From NCBI GenBank assembly GCA_019244235.1, contig JAFASY010000181.1, positions 1-45,358 of the forward strand: a stretch of DNA of 45,358 nt, in the 5' to 3' direction. Source of the DNA: Chroococcidiopsidaceae cyanobacterium CP_BM_ER_R8_30. Lineage in GTDB: Bacteria > Cyanobacteriota > Cyanobacteriia > Cyanobacteriales > Chroococcidiopsidaceae. The notes under the pieces are model-generated. The model worked only from the letters and a program-made list of their open reading frames with translations, was not told the DNA's origin and searched no databases. Position numbers and translations under genes: made by a program. Below, in pieces: positions 1 to 8,259 of this stretch (positions are counted from its first letter, which is position 1; each line of letters opens with the position of its first letter).

Positions 1-284
1 ATTTAATGGAGACGCTGGAAGCACCTCCAGATATTCCCCCAATTCTGGAAACGACAAGGCGCTGGGCTTGGGCAGATCCTGATGGTGAGTTACGTCGCAT
101 CCATATCCAAGAACGACCCGACGTAACTTGTCAAGTCTTGATCTTGCAACGATTGCCTCCAGAAATCCAGTGGGAGAAGTTATCTACCGAGTTTGGTTTA
201 GCAGTACCAACTTTGAGCAGTTTTTATCAGCGACAGTGCCTTCCTCGTTTACGAGAGTTTGGTAAATCTCAAGGATATCTGTAA
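1..284 (+). CDS. C-terminal part of a sigma-factor-like helix-turn-helix protein (cut by window edge)
   Basis: The reading frame is already open at the first complete codon (position 3, Leu), so the Met at position 6 is probably internal and the gene begins outside the window. The visible 90 or so residues end in a helix-turn-helix-like stretch (WEKLSTEFGLAVPTLSSFYQ, then RLREFGKSQGYL) that resembles region 4 of sigma-70-like proteins seen in cyanobacteria. This is family resemblance only: the core-binding region 2 would lie upstream and cannot be seen. It is followed after about 40 bases by crtH on the same strand. It could also be a non-sigma DNA-binding protein. Confidence 0.5.
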   Translation, partial: LMETLEAPPDIPPILETTRRWAWADPDGELRRIHIQERPDVTCQVLILQRLPPEIQWEKLSTEFGLAVPTLSSFYQRQCLPRLREFGKSQGYL

Positions 285-323
285 AGGCGCTACACTGTAA
301 GACCAGGTACGAAAGAGTTGGAG

Positions 324-1844
324 ATGACTGCCTACATGTCTGCTGCACCAGCATTTGATGTCATTGTGATCGGATCTGGGATTGGCGGGTTGGTAACAGC
401 CACCCAGTTAGTCGCAAAGGGCGCTAAAGTGTTGGTGCTAGAGCGCTATGTGATTCCAGGGGGCAGTGCTGGGTACTTCGAGCGAGCTGGGTACCGATTC
501 GACGTCGGAGCCTCGATGATTTTTGGGTTCGGCACTCAAGGTACAACTAATCTCCTCACCAGAGCGCTTGACGCGGTGGATGTGAGTCTAGAGACAATTC
601 CCGACTTTGTGCAGATTCACTACCACCTGCCTAATGGGTTGGAACTCAAAGTCCATCAGGATTATAAGAAATTTTTGCAACAGCTGCAGCTTCATTTTCC
701 CCACGAACGTCAGGGCATCCGCCAATTTTATGACGAGTGCTGGAAAGTCTTCAACTGTCTAAACCAGATGGAACTGCTGTCGCTAGAAGAACCACGGTAT
801 CTAGCAAGGGTGTTCTTCCAGCATCCGTTGGCTTGTCTGGGTTTGGTAAAGTACCTCCCTCAGAATGCTGGGGATGTCGCTCGACGCTACATCAGCGATC
901 CACAATTATTGCAATTTATTGACATGGAGTGCTACTGCTGGTCAGTTGTGCCAGCCGATCTGACACCAATGATCAATGCTGGTATGGTTTTTTCTGACCG
1001 ACATTATGGTGGAATTAATTACCCCAAGGGGGGCGTAGGGCAAATTGCCCAAAAACTGGTTGAGGGGCTTGAAAAAGCAGGGGGGCAGATTCAGTACCAA
1101 GCTAGGGTAACAAAAATTTTGACAGAGTCGGGACGAGCCGTGGGCGTCAAACTGGCTAATGGAAAAGTTTATCGAGCTAAACGCATTGTCTCCAATTCCA
1201 CACGCTGGGATACCTTTGAGAAGTTACTGCCTGCTGATGAAATGCCTGTTAGTGAGAAGCAATGGCAACAGCGCTACCAGAAGTCACCTAGCTTTCTCAG
1301 TCTCCATCTCGGGGTAGCAGCAGAAGTGCTGCCTAAGGGGACTGAATGTCACCACATCTTGCTAGAAAACTGGGACAAAATGGCAGATCCAGAGGGGACA
1401 ATTTTTGTTTCGATTCCAACGCTGCTCGATCCTGAGCTTGCACCAGTTGGGTATGACATTATCCACGCATTCACGCCAAGTTGGGTCGAAGATTGGCAAG
1501 GTTTTTCTCCCAACGAGTACGAACAGAAAAAGGAGACAGCTGCCGGACGGATTATCGAGCGACTGGAAAAGATTTTTCCGGGCTTAGATGCTGGACTAGA
1601 CTATATGGAAATTGGGACACCTAAAACCCATCGACGCTTCTTAGGTCGAGAAGATGGCACCTACGGACCAATTCCTCGCCGCAAGCTGCTGGGATTATTG
1701 GGAATGCCGTTTAATCGCACAGCGATTCCAGGGCTTTACTGTGTTGGAGATGGGACATTTCCAGGACAAGGGTTAAATGCAGTGGCGTTTTCGGGTTTTG
1801 CCTGCGCTCATCGGGTGGCTGTAGATTTGGGGTTGAAGTCTTAA
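324..1844 (+). CDS. crtH: Prolycopene (carotene) cis-trans isomerase CrtH
   Basis: FAD-dependent carotenoid isomerase that converts poly-cis lycopene to all-trans lycopene in the cyanobacterial poly-cis route, downstream of CrtP and CrtQ and associated with thylakoid or plasma membrane. The protein opens with a Rossmann dinucleotide fold ([17 protein letters not shown]) and the [21 protein letters not shown] segment typical of the CrtISO/CrtH group. It ends with the C-terminal FAD-contacting motif ([22 protein letters not shown]). About 506 residues, normal for the family. A TTG at 318 is also in frame, but ATG 324 has a GAAAGAG stretch about 7 bases upstream; ATG 336 is a third option. crtQ lies 21 kb away, so the pathway genes are scattered. 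Assignment is firm; the start is not. Confidence 0.93.
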   Translation: MTAYMSAAPAFDVIVIGSGIGGLVTATQLVAKGAKVLVLERYVIPGGSAGYFERAGYRFDVGASMIFGFGTQGTTNLLTRALDAVDVSLETIPDFVQIHYHLPNGLELKVHQDYKKFLQQLQLHFPHERQGIRQFYDECWKVFNCLNQMELLSLEEPRYLARVFFQHPLACLGLVKYLPQNAGDVARRYISDPQLLQFIDMECYCWSVVPADLTPMINAGMVFSDRHYGGINYPKGGVGQIAQKLVEGLEKAGGQIQYQARVTKILTESGRAVGVKLANGKVYRAKRIVSNSTRWDTFEKLLPADEMPVSEKQWQQRYQKSPSFLSLHLGVAAEVLPKGTECHHILLENWDKMADPEGTIFVSIPTLLDPELAPVGYDIIHAFTPSWVEDWQGFSPNEYEQKKETAAGRIIERLEKIFPGLDAGLDYMEIGTPKTHRRFLGREDGTYGPIPRRKLLGLLGMPFNRTAIPGLYCVGDGTFPGQGLNAVAFSGFACAHRVAVDLGLKS

Positions 1845-1909
1845 GTTCATTGTTTGCTATTGTGGCAGTTGGGTTAAAATCTCAAGCTGGCTGCGCTAGC
1901 AAATGCTCT

Positions 1910-2743
1910 ATGCAAGTCCAATGGCAAACCGCCAAAACCTATGAAGATATCCTCTATCACAAAACTGATGGCATTGCCAAGATCGCGATCAACCGTCCGC
2001 ACAAGCGAAATGCCTTTCGGCCTAAAACCGTCTTTGAACTCTATGATGCCTTCTGTGATGCTAGAGAAGACAGCAACATCGGTGTTGTCCTCTTCACAGG
2101 TACTGGACCTCACACCGATGGCAAGTACGCCTTCTGCGCTGGGGGCGATCAAAGTGTTCGCGGCACGGCTGGGTATGTAGATGAAGAGGGCATTCCGCGC
2201 TTAAATGTGCTGGACTTGCAGCGTCTAATTCGCTCCATGCCCAAAGTTGTGATTGCTCTTGTGGCTGGATATGCTATTGGCGGAGGTCATGTCCTGCATC
2301 TAATTTGTGATCTAACGATTGCTGCTGATAATGGAATTTTTGGTCAAACTGGTCCTAAAGTTGGTAGTTTTGATGGTGGGTTTGGTGCCAGCTATCTTGC
2401 TCGGAGCGTTGGTCAAAAAAAGGCGCGGGAAATTTGGTTTCTCTGCCGTCGGTATACTGCTGCTCAGGCGCTAGAAATGGGCTTAGTCAATTGTGTTGTA
2501 CCAGTGGAGCAGCTTGAATCAGAAGGCATCCAGTGGGCTAACGAAATATTAGCGAAAAGTCCGATTGCTATTCGGTGTCTGAAAGCTGCGTTTAATGCCG
2601 ACTGTGATGGTCAAGCTGGCTTACAAGAACTGGCGGGAAATGCTACTTTACTTTATTACATGACTGAAGAGGGCGCTGAAGGGAAACAGGCGTTTTTGGA
2701 GAAGCGTCAACCCAATTTTCGTCAATACCCCTGGCTTCCTTAG
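1910..2743 (+). CDS. menB: 1,4-dihydroxy-2-naphthoyl-CoA synthase MenB
   Basis: Crotonase-fold enzyme that closes the naphthoate ring of o-succinylbenzoyl-CoA. In cyanobacteria this pathway makes phylloquinone, the photosystem I A1 cofactor. Family hallmarks are the start [20 protein letters not shown], the substrate segment [11 protein letters not shown], the [20 protein letters not shown] loop and the oxyanion-hole region [20 protein letters not shown]. The frame is open upstream to a TTG at 1850, but homologues start at the [14 protein letters not shown] segment, so ATG 1910 is chosen, giving 277 residues, the usual length. It lies 65 bases downstream of crtH on the same strand, so co-transcription is possible. 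Confidence 0.95.
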   Translation: MQVQWQTAKTYEDILYHKTDGIAKIAINRPHKRNAFRPKTVFELYDAFCDAREDSNIGVVLFTGTGPHTDGKYAFCAGGDQSVRGTAGYVDEEGIPRLNVLDLQRLIRSMPKVVIALVAGYAIGGGHVLHLICDLTIAADNGIFGQTGPKVGSFDGGFGASYLARSVGQKKAREIWFLCRRYTAAQALEMGLVNCVVPVEQLESEGIQWANEILAKSPIAIRCLKAAFNADCDGQAGLQELAGNATLLYYMTEEGAEGKQAFLEKRQPNFRQYPWLP

Positions 2744-2793
2744 AACTTGGATTTTTTAAAGAATTTGTTGCAACCCCAACCCTGATGAGCTAG

Positions 2794-2833
2794 CACCGCC
2801 AGAGGAGGGTTTTCCTATGAGCAACTGGCGGTG
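2794..2833 (+). terminator. Nested stem-loop downstream of menB
   Basis: Perfect 9-base arms, CACCGCCAG at 2794-2802 and CTGGCGGTG at 2825-2833, enclose a smaller AGGA/TCCT hairpin. It sits 50 bases after the menB stop. There is no T-run right after the stem, so an intrinsic terminator is only one reading; it could also be a 3' end stabiliser or a small dispersed repeat. Confidence 0.35.
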
Positions 2834-2880
2834 GTCAAGCGTCCTTTGAGCGCAGGGCATGGGGTGTGGGAAATGCGCGC

Positions 2881-3171
2881 CTATGCACCCCGCACCCTAC
2901 ACCCTACACTCCGTTCTCGGTCAAGCCTAGGCTCTAGTCTAGAGACGAGCGGTTGGGAAACAGGTAAAACTCTGGGATCATCGCTTGACCACTTTATCAT
3001 CCCTTCTAAACCTTCCCAAGTCGACGTAAATGGTGGCTTTGCCAAAGCGCAAGCTTTCCAACTACCTTGAACTGGCACTTCAAGAGAAAGACATACACCA
3101 CCACGTCGTCCCTCCGGCTGGTAAAACCGACAATATCGGCAAGCGGAAGTAAAAAAGTTTAGAGGCTTCAT
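2881..3171 (-). CDS. Cyanobacterial conserved small cysteine-motif protein, function unknown
   Basis: The N-terminal part reads MKPLNFFTSACRYCRFYQPE, followed by GRRGGVCLSLEVPVQGSWKACALAKPPF. I recognise this Cys-x2-Cys...Cys...Cys arrangement as a conserved cyanobacterial protein without known function. Four cysteines in the first 45 residues suggest a small metal (zinc or Fe-S) site, which is inference. The C-terminal half (WSSDDPRVLPVSQPLVSRLEPRLDRERS) looks poorly conserved. The frame is open 24 codons further upstream, but homologues begin at the MKPLNFF methionine, so start 3171 is used. It points away from the DciA-like gene's far end and converges on menB. About 96 residues. Confidence 0.75.
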   Translation of the reverse strand: MKPLNFFTSACRYCRFYQPEGRRGGVCLSLEVPVQGSWKACALAKPPFTSTWEGLEGMIKWSSDDPRVLPVSQPLVSRLEPRLDRERSVGCRVRGA

Positions 3172-3561
3172 GAAAATACCATTTGAGGAATGGTTTACGT
3201 GTTTTATTTTGCATTTATGGTTAAAAGCAGATTCCGGCCACAAATAGTGAATTGGTCTAGGTTGTAGCGATCCCCACGCAAAAATAATCTTCAGAATTTA
3301 TTTATACTGTTGTTATAAATTTCAATATTTGTGTAGAAGGATTGTGCCAAAAGTCGTAGTGTCACCCAACCAGTTTTGAACTAAACAGGCAAGGGATCAA
3401 GTTAAGATGGCAAAAACAGGGATAGAATAGCCCTTGGCATTATGCATAAAGAATATAATTTGTCTACGCTATGTGAATTGATAAGGTCCATCAAAGTAGA
3501 AAAAAATAGAATTAAAGTGTATTTCTTACCAAAGACAGATGCAGTTTATCAATTAGTCTCT
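3172..3561. other. Intergenic stretch, 390 bases, no convincing gene
   Basis: It lies between the start of the minus-strand cysteine-motif gene and the 3' end of the minus-strand DciA-like gene. It is AT-rich and should hold the promoter of the gene at 2881-3171. A 73-codon plus-strand frame at 3442-3663 runs antisense into the DciA-like gene and has no recognisable motif, so it is not called. Confidence 0.5.
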
Positions 3562-4119
3562 CTATCTCTTTTTAGTCGTGCAGATGGCGCAGACAGCCCA
3601 TCGCTGAAGTTCACCTACAGGAGTAGGACATTGGCATTGGGGACAAAGCGGCAATCCCTGTGATCGCGCTTGCATAACCTGAGCCCAATGTTGAAAAGCT
3701 GCTTTGGGGTTTTGGAAGTTGGGCGTTTTAGTCAGTTTGGGTACGCGAGGCATCTCTACAAGACTAGGATGCTCTCGCCAAAAATCTGTTTGGAGCTGAT
3801 TGGTAGCATTTAATCCTTTGTCTCTAGAACGCTGCCATTGAGCTGTAGAAAAGCGAATGTCTGCTAAAGGTATGGTCAAATAAGTGTTTAACTTGGTGAG
3901 AAGTTGCTGGCGACCGAAGGTCAGTTCCTGTGCCCACACAGCACTAGAAGTTGCTACCCACAGTACATCTCGCTGAATTGAGAGAGGTCGAGTATGAGAA
4001 GCAACCACAGTTCCCACGACTTCAGGCCAACATTTGATTAAGCAGTGCAATGGCTGTTCCTGCCATCCAGCCTGCCCTTGTAAAGTGCCTATGATGCGAT
4101 CGAGTGATTTAAAGCCCAT
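3562..4119 (-). CDS. DUF721/DciA-family protein with C-terminal zinc ribbon
   Basis: The N-terminal 100 residues match the DUF721 (DciA, Pfam PF05258) pattern: LDRIIGTLQGQAGWQ, then CWPEVVGTVVASHTRPLSIQ, then LWVATSSAVWAQELTFGRQQ and LLTKLNTYL. Proteins of this family in other bacteria act as the replicative-helicase loader or operator. The C-terminus adds a four-cysteine ribbon (CPQCQCPTPVGELQRW then VCAIC) common in cyanobacterial versions. 185 residues, ATG start at 4119. It is transcribed divergently from pspA across about 200 bases. The family call is strong; the DciA role in this organism is inferred. Confidence 0.85.
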   Translation of the reverse strand: MGFKSLDRIIGTLQGQAGWQEQPLHCLIKCWPEVVGTVVASHTRPLSIQRDVLWVATSSAVWAQELTFGRQQLLTKLNTYLTIPLADIRFSTAQWQRSRDKGLNATNQLQTDFWREHPSLVEMPRVPKLTKTPNFQNPKAAFQHWAQVMQARSQGLPLCPQCQCPTPVGELQRWAVCAICTTKKR

Positions 4120-4326
4120 TTATGCCGTTATCCGTTGCTATCGACAATTCTCACTCACAATTTTGGCAGAGCTACAGGCTTAAGCGAAAAGTTGGGAACG
4201 GAAATACGATACGATGAGACAAATAGTCCAAGTAGGTTTACTCCATCTGTTAGCTGTATGAGAGTTACAGGAATGGGTAGAGGGCGACCTGGCTAAGAAC
4301 CTCAGCAAGCAGAATGGAGCGTCGTC

Positions 4327-5049
4327 ATGGGGCTGATTGACCGTATCCTTCGGATAATTCGCTCTAACACCAGCAGTCTAGTTAATCAAGCGGAAGATCC
4401 AGAAAAAATCCTGGAACAGGCAGTTGCAGATATGCAGGAAAATCTGGTGCAGCTGCGGCAGGCAGTGGCAAGCGCGATTGCTAGTCAAAAACGTACTGAA
4501 AGGCAGGCTCACCAAGCCCAGACAACAGCCGAAGAATGGTACCGCCGTGCCGAACTCGCGCTTGCTAAAGACAATGATGCCCTAGCGCGGGAAGCACTGA
4601 CCAAGCGGAAGTCTTATCAGGAAACAGCAAGAGCGCTCTTAGCTCAGTTAGAGCAGCAAAGCACTGTGGTAGAAAGACTGAAGCAAGATATGCGGACGCT
4701 GGAAAGTAAGATTGCTGAGGCGAGAACTAAGAAGGATATGTATATTGCTCGTGCCCGCTCGGCGCAAGCGACTCAGAAGCTCAACGAAATGTTAGGTGGA
4801 TTTGACACCAAAAACTCCTTGAGTGCCTTTGAACGCATGGAAGATAAAGTGCTAGAGCTGGAAGCCCAGTCACAGGCGATCGCCGAACTCGGAACTGACG
4901 ATCTGCAAAAGCAATTTGCCGCTCTAGAATCTAGCGGTGATGTAGATGCGGAACTAGCAAGCATGAAAGCGCAGATGCTATCTAGCACTAGAGAACCCTC
5001 CCAACTGCCTGAATCAGGAACTACTGTGAAAAGGAATGAAGGAGAGTAG
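4327..5049 (+). CDS. pspA: PspA/IM30-family membrane-remodelling protein (short paralogue)
   Basis: A 240-residue all-helical coiled coil of the PspA/Vipp1 (ESCRT-III-like) superfamily. The N-terminal amphipathic helix (MGLIDRILRIIRSNTSSLVN) is followed by the family signature QAEDPEKILEQAVADMQENL. Long coiled-coil helices follow, then the FERMEDKVLELEAQSQA segment. It stops soon after the LASMKAQML helix and lacks the extra C-terminal helix that marks Vipp1, so it is the PspA-type member of the pair. These proteins oligomerise on stressed membranes. It sits 166 bases upstream of vipp1 and clearly arose by duplication. A GGAG lies about 8 bases before the ATG. Confidence 0.88.
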   Translation: MGLIDRILRIIRSNTSSLVNQAEDPEKILEQAVADMQENLVQLRQAVASAIASQKRTERQAHQAQTTAEEWYRRAELALAKDNDALAREALTKRKSYQETARALLAQLEQQSTVVERLKQDMRTLESKIAEARTKKDMYIARARSAQATQKLNEMLGGFDTKNSLSAFERMEDKVLELEAQSQAIAELGTDDLQKQFAALESSGDVDAELASMKAQMLSSTREPSQLPESGTTVKRNEGE

Positions 5050-5149
5050 CACTATCTCTCGTTCCCCACTGCAACAGCCTCTCTTTTCGATCAAAACGCT
5101 CTTACAGCTAGCTACTATAGAGCTAGTTGACTTCAGTGATTAGGGAGCC

Positions 5150-5177
5150 CTTGATAAGCGTCTGGCGTTCTATCAAG
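5150..5177 (+). promoter_or_regulatory. Hairpin in the vipp1 leader
   Basis: CTTGATA (5150-5156) and TATCAAG (5171-5177) form perfect arms. The inner AGCG/CGTT pairs with one wobble, leaving a 5-base loop. It ends 38 bases before the vipp1 ATG and is not followed by a T-run. It could be a 5' UTR structure or an operator; a second small inverted repeat (CTAGCT/AGCTAG) lies just upstream near 5108-5126. Confidence 0.4.
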
Positions 5178-5215
5178 TGGGAGTGTCAAGTTAAACATAA
5201 GGAAAGACAAGGGTT

Positions 5216-6004
5216 ATGGGATTATTTGATCGCGTGAGTCGAGTCGTTAGAGCTAACCTGAATGACCTTGTTAGCAAAGCGGAAGACCCAGAAAAAATTC
5301 TAGAACAGTCTATCCTGGACATGCAGGAAGACTTAGTGCAGCTACGTCAAGGCGTTGCCCAATCTATTGCTGCTCAAAAACGCACTGAGCAACAGTACAA
5401 TCAATCCCAAAGTGAAGCCACAAAGTGGGAACGTAATGCTCGCTTGGCGCTGGAAAAAGGGGATGAGAATTTGGCAAGGCAAGCGCTGGAACGTAAGAAG
5501 ACTTACAGCGAAACTGCCATCACACTTAAAGCTCAGCTAGATAATCAAAGCGGTCAGATTGAAACCCTCAAACGCAACCTAATTGCCTTGGAAAGTAAAA
5601 TTTCCGAAGCCAAGACTAAGAAAGATATGCTCAAGGCTCGTATCACAGCTGCCAAAGCTCAGGAACAGCTTCAAAGCACTGTAGGGCGGATTGGCAACAA
5701 CAATGCGATGGCAGCTTTCGAGCGGATGGAAGAAAAAGTCTTGATGCAAGAAGCTCGGGCTCAATCAGCAGGAGAGTTGGTAGGCAATAACTTAGAAAGC
5801 CAATTTGCGGCACTGGAAGCTGGCAGCGATGTTGATGATGAATTAGCTGCTTTGAAAGCCCAGGTGCAGAACAAATCGTTGCCCGCGACACCACAGCATC
5901 AGCCTCAATTGCCACAGGCACATCAGCAGTCAACAGGCTCACAGTCTGATCAAGTTATTGATGCGGAATTAGAACAGTTGAAAAAGCAGTTGGATCAACT
6001 TTGA
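5216..6004 (+). CDS. vipp1: Vipp1 (IM30), thylakoid membrane biogenesis and protection protein
   Basis: Same family as the preceding gene but with all Vipp1 features. The amphipathic first helix is MGLFDRVSRVVRANLNDLVS, followed by KAEDPEKILEQSILDMQEDL. The C-terminus carries a Gln/Pro/Ser-rich linker (about residues 222-243) and then the Vipp1-specific final helix QVIDAELEQLKKQLDQL. The protein is 262 residues, close to the well-studied cyanobacterial Vipp1. It forms ring and rod polymers on membranes and is needed for thylakoid integrity. A GGAAAG lies about 10 bases before the ATG. Confidence 0.93.
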   Translation: MGLFDRVSRVVRANLNDLVSKAEDPEKILEQSILDMQEDLVQLRQGVAQSIAAQKRTEQQYNQSQSEATKWERNARLALEKGDENLARQALERKKTYSETAITLKAQLDNQSGQIETLKRNLIALESKISEAKTKKDMLKARITAAKAQEQLQSTVGRIGNNNAMAAFERMEEKVLMQEARAQSAGELVGNNLESQFAALEAGSDVDDELAALKAQVQNKSLPATPQHQPQLPQAHQQSTGSQSDQVIDAELEQLKKQLDQL

Positions 6005-6021
6005 AGAGAACTGCAAAAAAC

Positions 6022-6072
6022 GGAGAGACAGGGAATGGGCAATCGTCCCTGTACTCCCTAATAGAGTTTTTT
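6022..6072 (+). terminator. Probable terminator after vipp1
   Basis: The stem GGAG-(AG)-ACAGGGA at 6022-6034 pairs with TCCCTGT-(A)-CTCC at 6046-6057. A run of six T follows at 6067-6072 after a 9-base spacer. The spacing is longer than ideal, so termination may be partial and the thioredoxin gene just downstream may receive read-through. Confidence 0.45.
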
Positions 6073-6100
6073 GTATTCTATACGGTTTGTAGATGGGACT

Positions 6101-6436
6101 ATGAGCAGCGTTACTGTGGTAACAGATAGTGAATTTGAATCAGCAGTCTTGGAAGCTGAGCAACCAGTATTGGTTTACTTCTGGGCTTCATGGTGTGGAC
6201 CTTGTAAATTGATGTCACCACTAATGGAATGGGCTGCTGACACGTACAGTGATCGCCTAAAAGTCGTCAAGATGGAAGTCGATCCTAACCCTAGTACTGT
6301 GAAGCAATATCAGGTGGAAGGGGTACCAGCACTCAGATTGCTTCAAGGGACTGAGGTGCTGGAATCTTCAGAGGGAGTTATTGGGAAACAGAAGTTGGGC
6401 AGCCTCCTAGAAAATCACTTGCCAAAGCAAGGCTGA
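6101..6436 (+). CDS. Thioredoxin
   Basis: Small redox protein that reduces disulfides of target enzymes. It has the classic active site WCGPC at residues 31-35 (FWASWCGPCKLMSPLMEW) and the cis-proline loop VEGVPALRLL about 45 residues later. Length is 111 residues, as expected for a single thioredoxin domain without signal peptide, so it is cytosolic. The frame is open to a TTG at 6071, but the ATG at 6101 gives the standard domain start. The Trp-Cys-Gly-Pro-Cys site is canonical; which thioredoxin type (m, x, y) it is cannot be settled by eye. Confidence 0.9.
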   Translation: MSSVTVVTDSEFESAVLEAEQPVLVYFWASWCGPCKLMSPLMEWAADTYSDRLKVVKMEVDPNPSTVKQYQVEGVPALRLLQGTEVLESSEGVIGKQKLGSLLENHLPKQG

Positions 6437-6486
6437 AAGCTGAATTAACTTTTGCATATCATACTTTTTTAACTAAGCTAAAGATT

Positions 6487-7656
6487 ATGCAGTTTGCTAA
6501 GCGTTTAGAACCCCTGCAAGCCAACGTATTTGCAGATATGGACCAGGCTAAGGCAAGGGCCAAAGCTATTGGGCGAGACTTAATTGACCTGTCGTTGGGG
6601 TCTTCAGACTTACCAGCTGGATTACACGTGATTGAGGCAATCGCTCAAACTCTATCTGACCACAGTACCCATGGCTACTTGTTATTTCATGGGACTCAAG
6701 CTTTTCGTCAGGCAGCTGCTAACTGGTATGTACAGAAATTTGGCATTCCTGTCGATCCAGAAACCGAGGTTTTGCCCCTCATTGGTTCTCAGGAAGGCAC
6801 AGCCCATTTACCTCTAGCAGTACTGAATCCAGGCGACTTTGCCCTCTTGCTCGATCCGGGCTATCCTTCTCATGCTGGAGGGGTTTACTTAGCTAGCGGT
6901 CAGATCTACCCAATGCCGTTAAAGGCAGAGAACGGCTTTTTGCCAGTGTTTGAAGAGATTCCTTCCCCAGTCTTAGACCAGTCCCGGATGATGGTGCTTA
7001 GCTATCCTCACAATCCCACTACAGCGATCGCGACTTTGTCTTTCTTCCAAGCTGCTGTTGCTTTTTGTCAACAGCACAATCTAGTACTAGTACATGACTT
7101 TCCCTATACCGATCTCGTATTTGAGGATGCAACCGCCCCCTCAATTCTCCAAGCCGATCCAGAAAAAAGTGTCTCGATTGAGTTCTTCACTCTTTCCAAG
7201 TCTTACAACATGGGGGGCTTCCGAATTGGCTATGCAATTGGTAATGCTGAGCTGATCCGAGCTTTGCGACGGGTGAAGGCAGCAGTCGACTTCAATCAGT
7301 ATCAGGGGATTTTGCAGGGAGCGATCGCTGCCCTTAGTGGACCTCAAGCAGGGGTAAAGGCTACCATTGCTAAGTTTCAAGAGCGGCGAGATGCATTTAT
7401 CAGTGCTTTACATCGGTACGGCTGGCAGGTTCCCACCCCAGCTGCCACGATGTACATTTGGGCTCAGCTGCCAGAACCCTGGACTCAGGACTCTATTAGG
7501 TTTTGCACTCAGTTAGTTGAAGCCACTGGTGTCGCTGTTTCACCTGGAGCTGGCTTTGGGAAATCTGGGGAAGGGTATGTTCGATTTGCCTTGGTGCATG
7601 ACCCACAAGTATTGGAAACAGCTGTTAGCAAAATTGCTCAGTTTTTGCATAGTTGA
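6487..7656 (+). CDS. Class I/II PLP-dependent aminotransferase (LL-diaminopimelate aminotransferase-like)
   Basis: Fold type I aminotransferase of 389 residues. The pyridoxal-phosphate lysine is K238 in FFTLSKSYNMGGFRIGYAIG. Other family landmarks are IGSQEGTAHLPLAVLNPGD, LDPGYPSHAGG, the LSYPHNPTTA motif and the VHDFPYTDLVFED region. The closest subgroup I recall is the set annotated as LL-diaminopimelate or succinyl-diaminopimelate aminotransferase, which would place it in lysine and peptidoglycan precursor synthesis. Substrate cannot be proved from sequence. lysC, the entry step of the same pathway, is 23 kb away, so this is not an operon. ATG start at 6487, 50 bases after the thioredoxin gene. 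Confidence 0.85.
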   Translation: MQFAKRLEPLQANVFADMDQAKARAKAIGRDLIDLSLGSSDLPAGLHVIEAIAQTLSDHSTHGYLLFHGTQAFRQAAANWYVQKFGIPVDPETEVLPLIGSQEGTAHLPLAVLNPGDFALLLDPGYPSHAGGVYLASGQIYPMPLKAENGFLPVFEEIPSPVLDQSRMMVLSYPHNPTTAIATLSFFQAAVAFCQQHNLVLVHDFPYTDLVFEDATAPSILQADPEKSVSIEFFTLSKSYNMGGFRIGYAIGNAELIRALRRVKAAVDFNQYQGILQGAIAALSGPQAGVKATIAKFQERRDAFISALHRYGWQVPTPAATMYIWAQLPEPWTQDSIRFCTQLVEATGVAVSPGAGFGKSGEGYVRFALVHDPQVLETAVSKIAQFLHS

Positions 7657-7861
7657 AGTTTAGGGTACAGATTGCCAGAGATTTGACGCTGTACTGTCAG
7701 TGTCTAATTAGAGCAAACCTAGTAGATTTACTGATGCCAATTGGGATAGTGACATCAGAGGATGATTGCAGTAGTGTCTTGAAGATCCCTGATACCTAGA
7801 TCCATGTAAGCGAACCTAATTTTAAGCACCACTGTTACAGAGGGAGGCTCAATTTTTTCAT

Positions 7862-7902
7862 GCAGAGCAAGGTTGGAAACATTAGGTCACAACCTTGCCT
7901 GC
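7862..7902 (+). ncRNA. Strong stem-loop, candidate structured RNA
   Basis: GCAG-A-GCAAGGTTG (7862-7875) pairs with CAACCTTGC-CTGC (7890-7902), giving 13 base pairs with one bulged A and a 14-base loop. The loop starts GAAAC; with the closing G this gives GGAAACA, a motif I recall from cyanobacterial Yfr2-type small RNAs, though the resemblance is slight. No T-run follows, so it is not a terminator. Whether it is transcribed is unknown. Confidence 0.3.
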
Positions 7903-8054
7903 CTTGAAGCAGCTGGCGTTGACATTACTGCTTTCCGGTTAGTCTTGTAGAGACACTCCAGGTTTGTATAGTTACGTGAAAAGCGGTTTTTCAGCCTGTA
8001 TCATTGACACTTATGATACATCAACTGGATGTAAACGAGTGTTTCTATGGCGGA

Positions 8055-8108
8055 CTTGAGCTTGCGGTAGAGCGCAGCCGGAGTAGAACTCCGGCGCTCC
8101 CTTTGAGT
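8055..8108 (-). repeat. Dispersed hairpin repeat, copy 1
   Basis: Read on the minus strand this begins ACTCAAAG and ends CGCAAGCTCAAG. The same ends and a related middle occur at 34952-35004 on the plus strand. The core is a perfect hairpin, CCGGAGT (8078-8084), loop AGA, ACTCCGG (8088-8094), extended by GAGCG (8070-8074) with CGCTC (8095-8099). An outer stem, GGCGGACT (8049-8056) with AGTCTGCC (8106-8113), can also pair with one wobble. It belongs to a small palindromic repeat family of the kind scattered in cyanobacterial intergenic DNA. Confidence 0.7.
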
Positions 8109-8259
8109 CTGCCTTTAGCTTTCTTCCCTAGGCTAGATCTGCATGGTTTTCAGCATGTTCCTTATAACTCATTAGCTAAAGTTACTGTCCAATTTAGCTG
8201 CATTGCTGAACCTAGTTTTAAGTGTCACTCTCAAAGCGATTCCTTTGTCGGAAAAGATT

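Larger units (their letters stand above)
7657..8259. other. Long intergenic region with two structured elements
   Basis: About 600 bases without a supported gene separate the aminotransferase from the response regulator. It contains a 13-bp stem-loop (7862-7902) and a dispersed hairpin repeat (8055-8108). The rest is plain AT-leaning sequence. An 88-codon plus-strand frame at 8004-8270 runs straight through the hairpin repeat and has no recognisable motif, so it is not called. Confidence 0.5.

Noticed and set aside
2831-3070. 79-codon plus-strand frame after menB
   Set aside because: It is antisense to the conserved cysteine-motif gene, whose protein motifs are convincing; the plus frame has none.
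3442-3663. 73-codon plus-strand frame
   Set aside because: It overlaps the 3' end of the DciA-like gene on the opposite strand and shows no recognisable motif or ribosome site.
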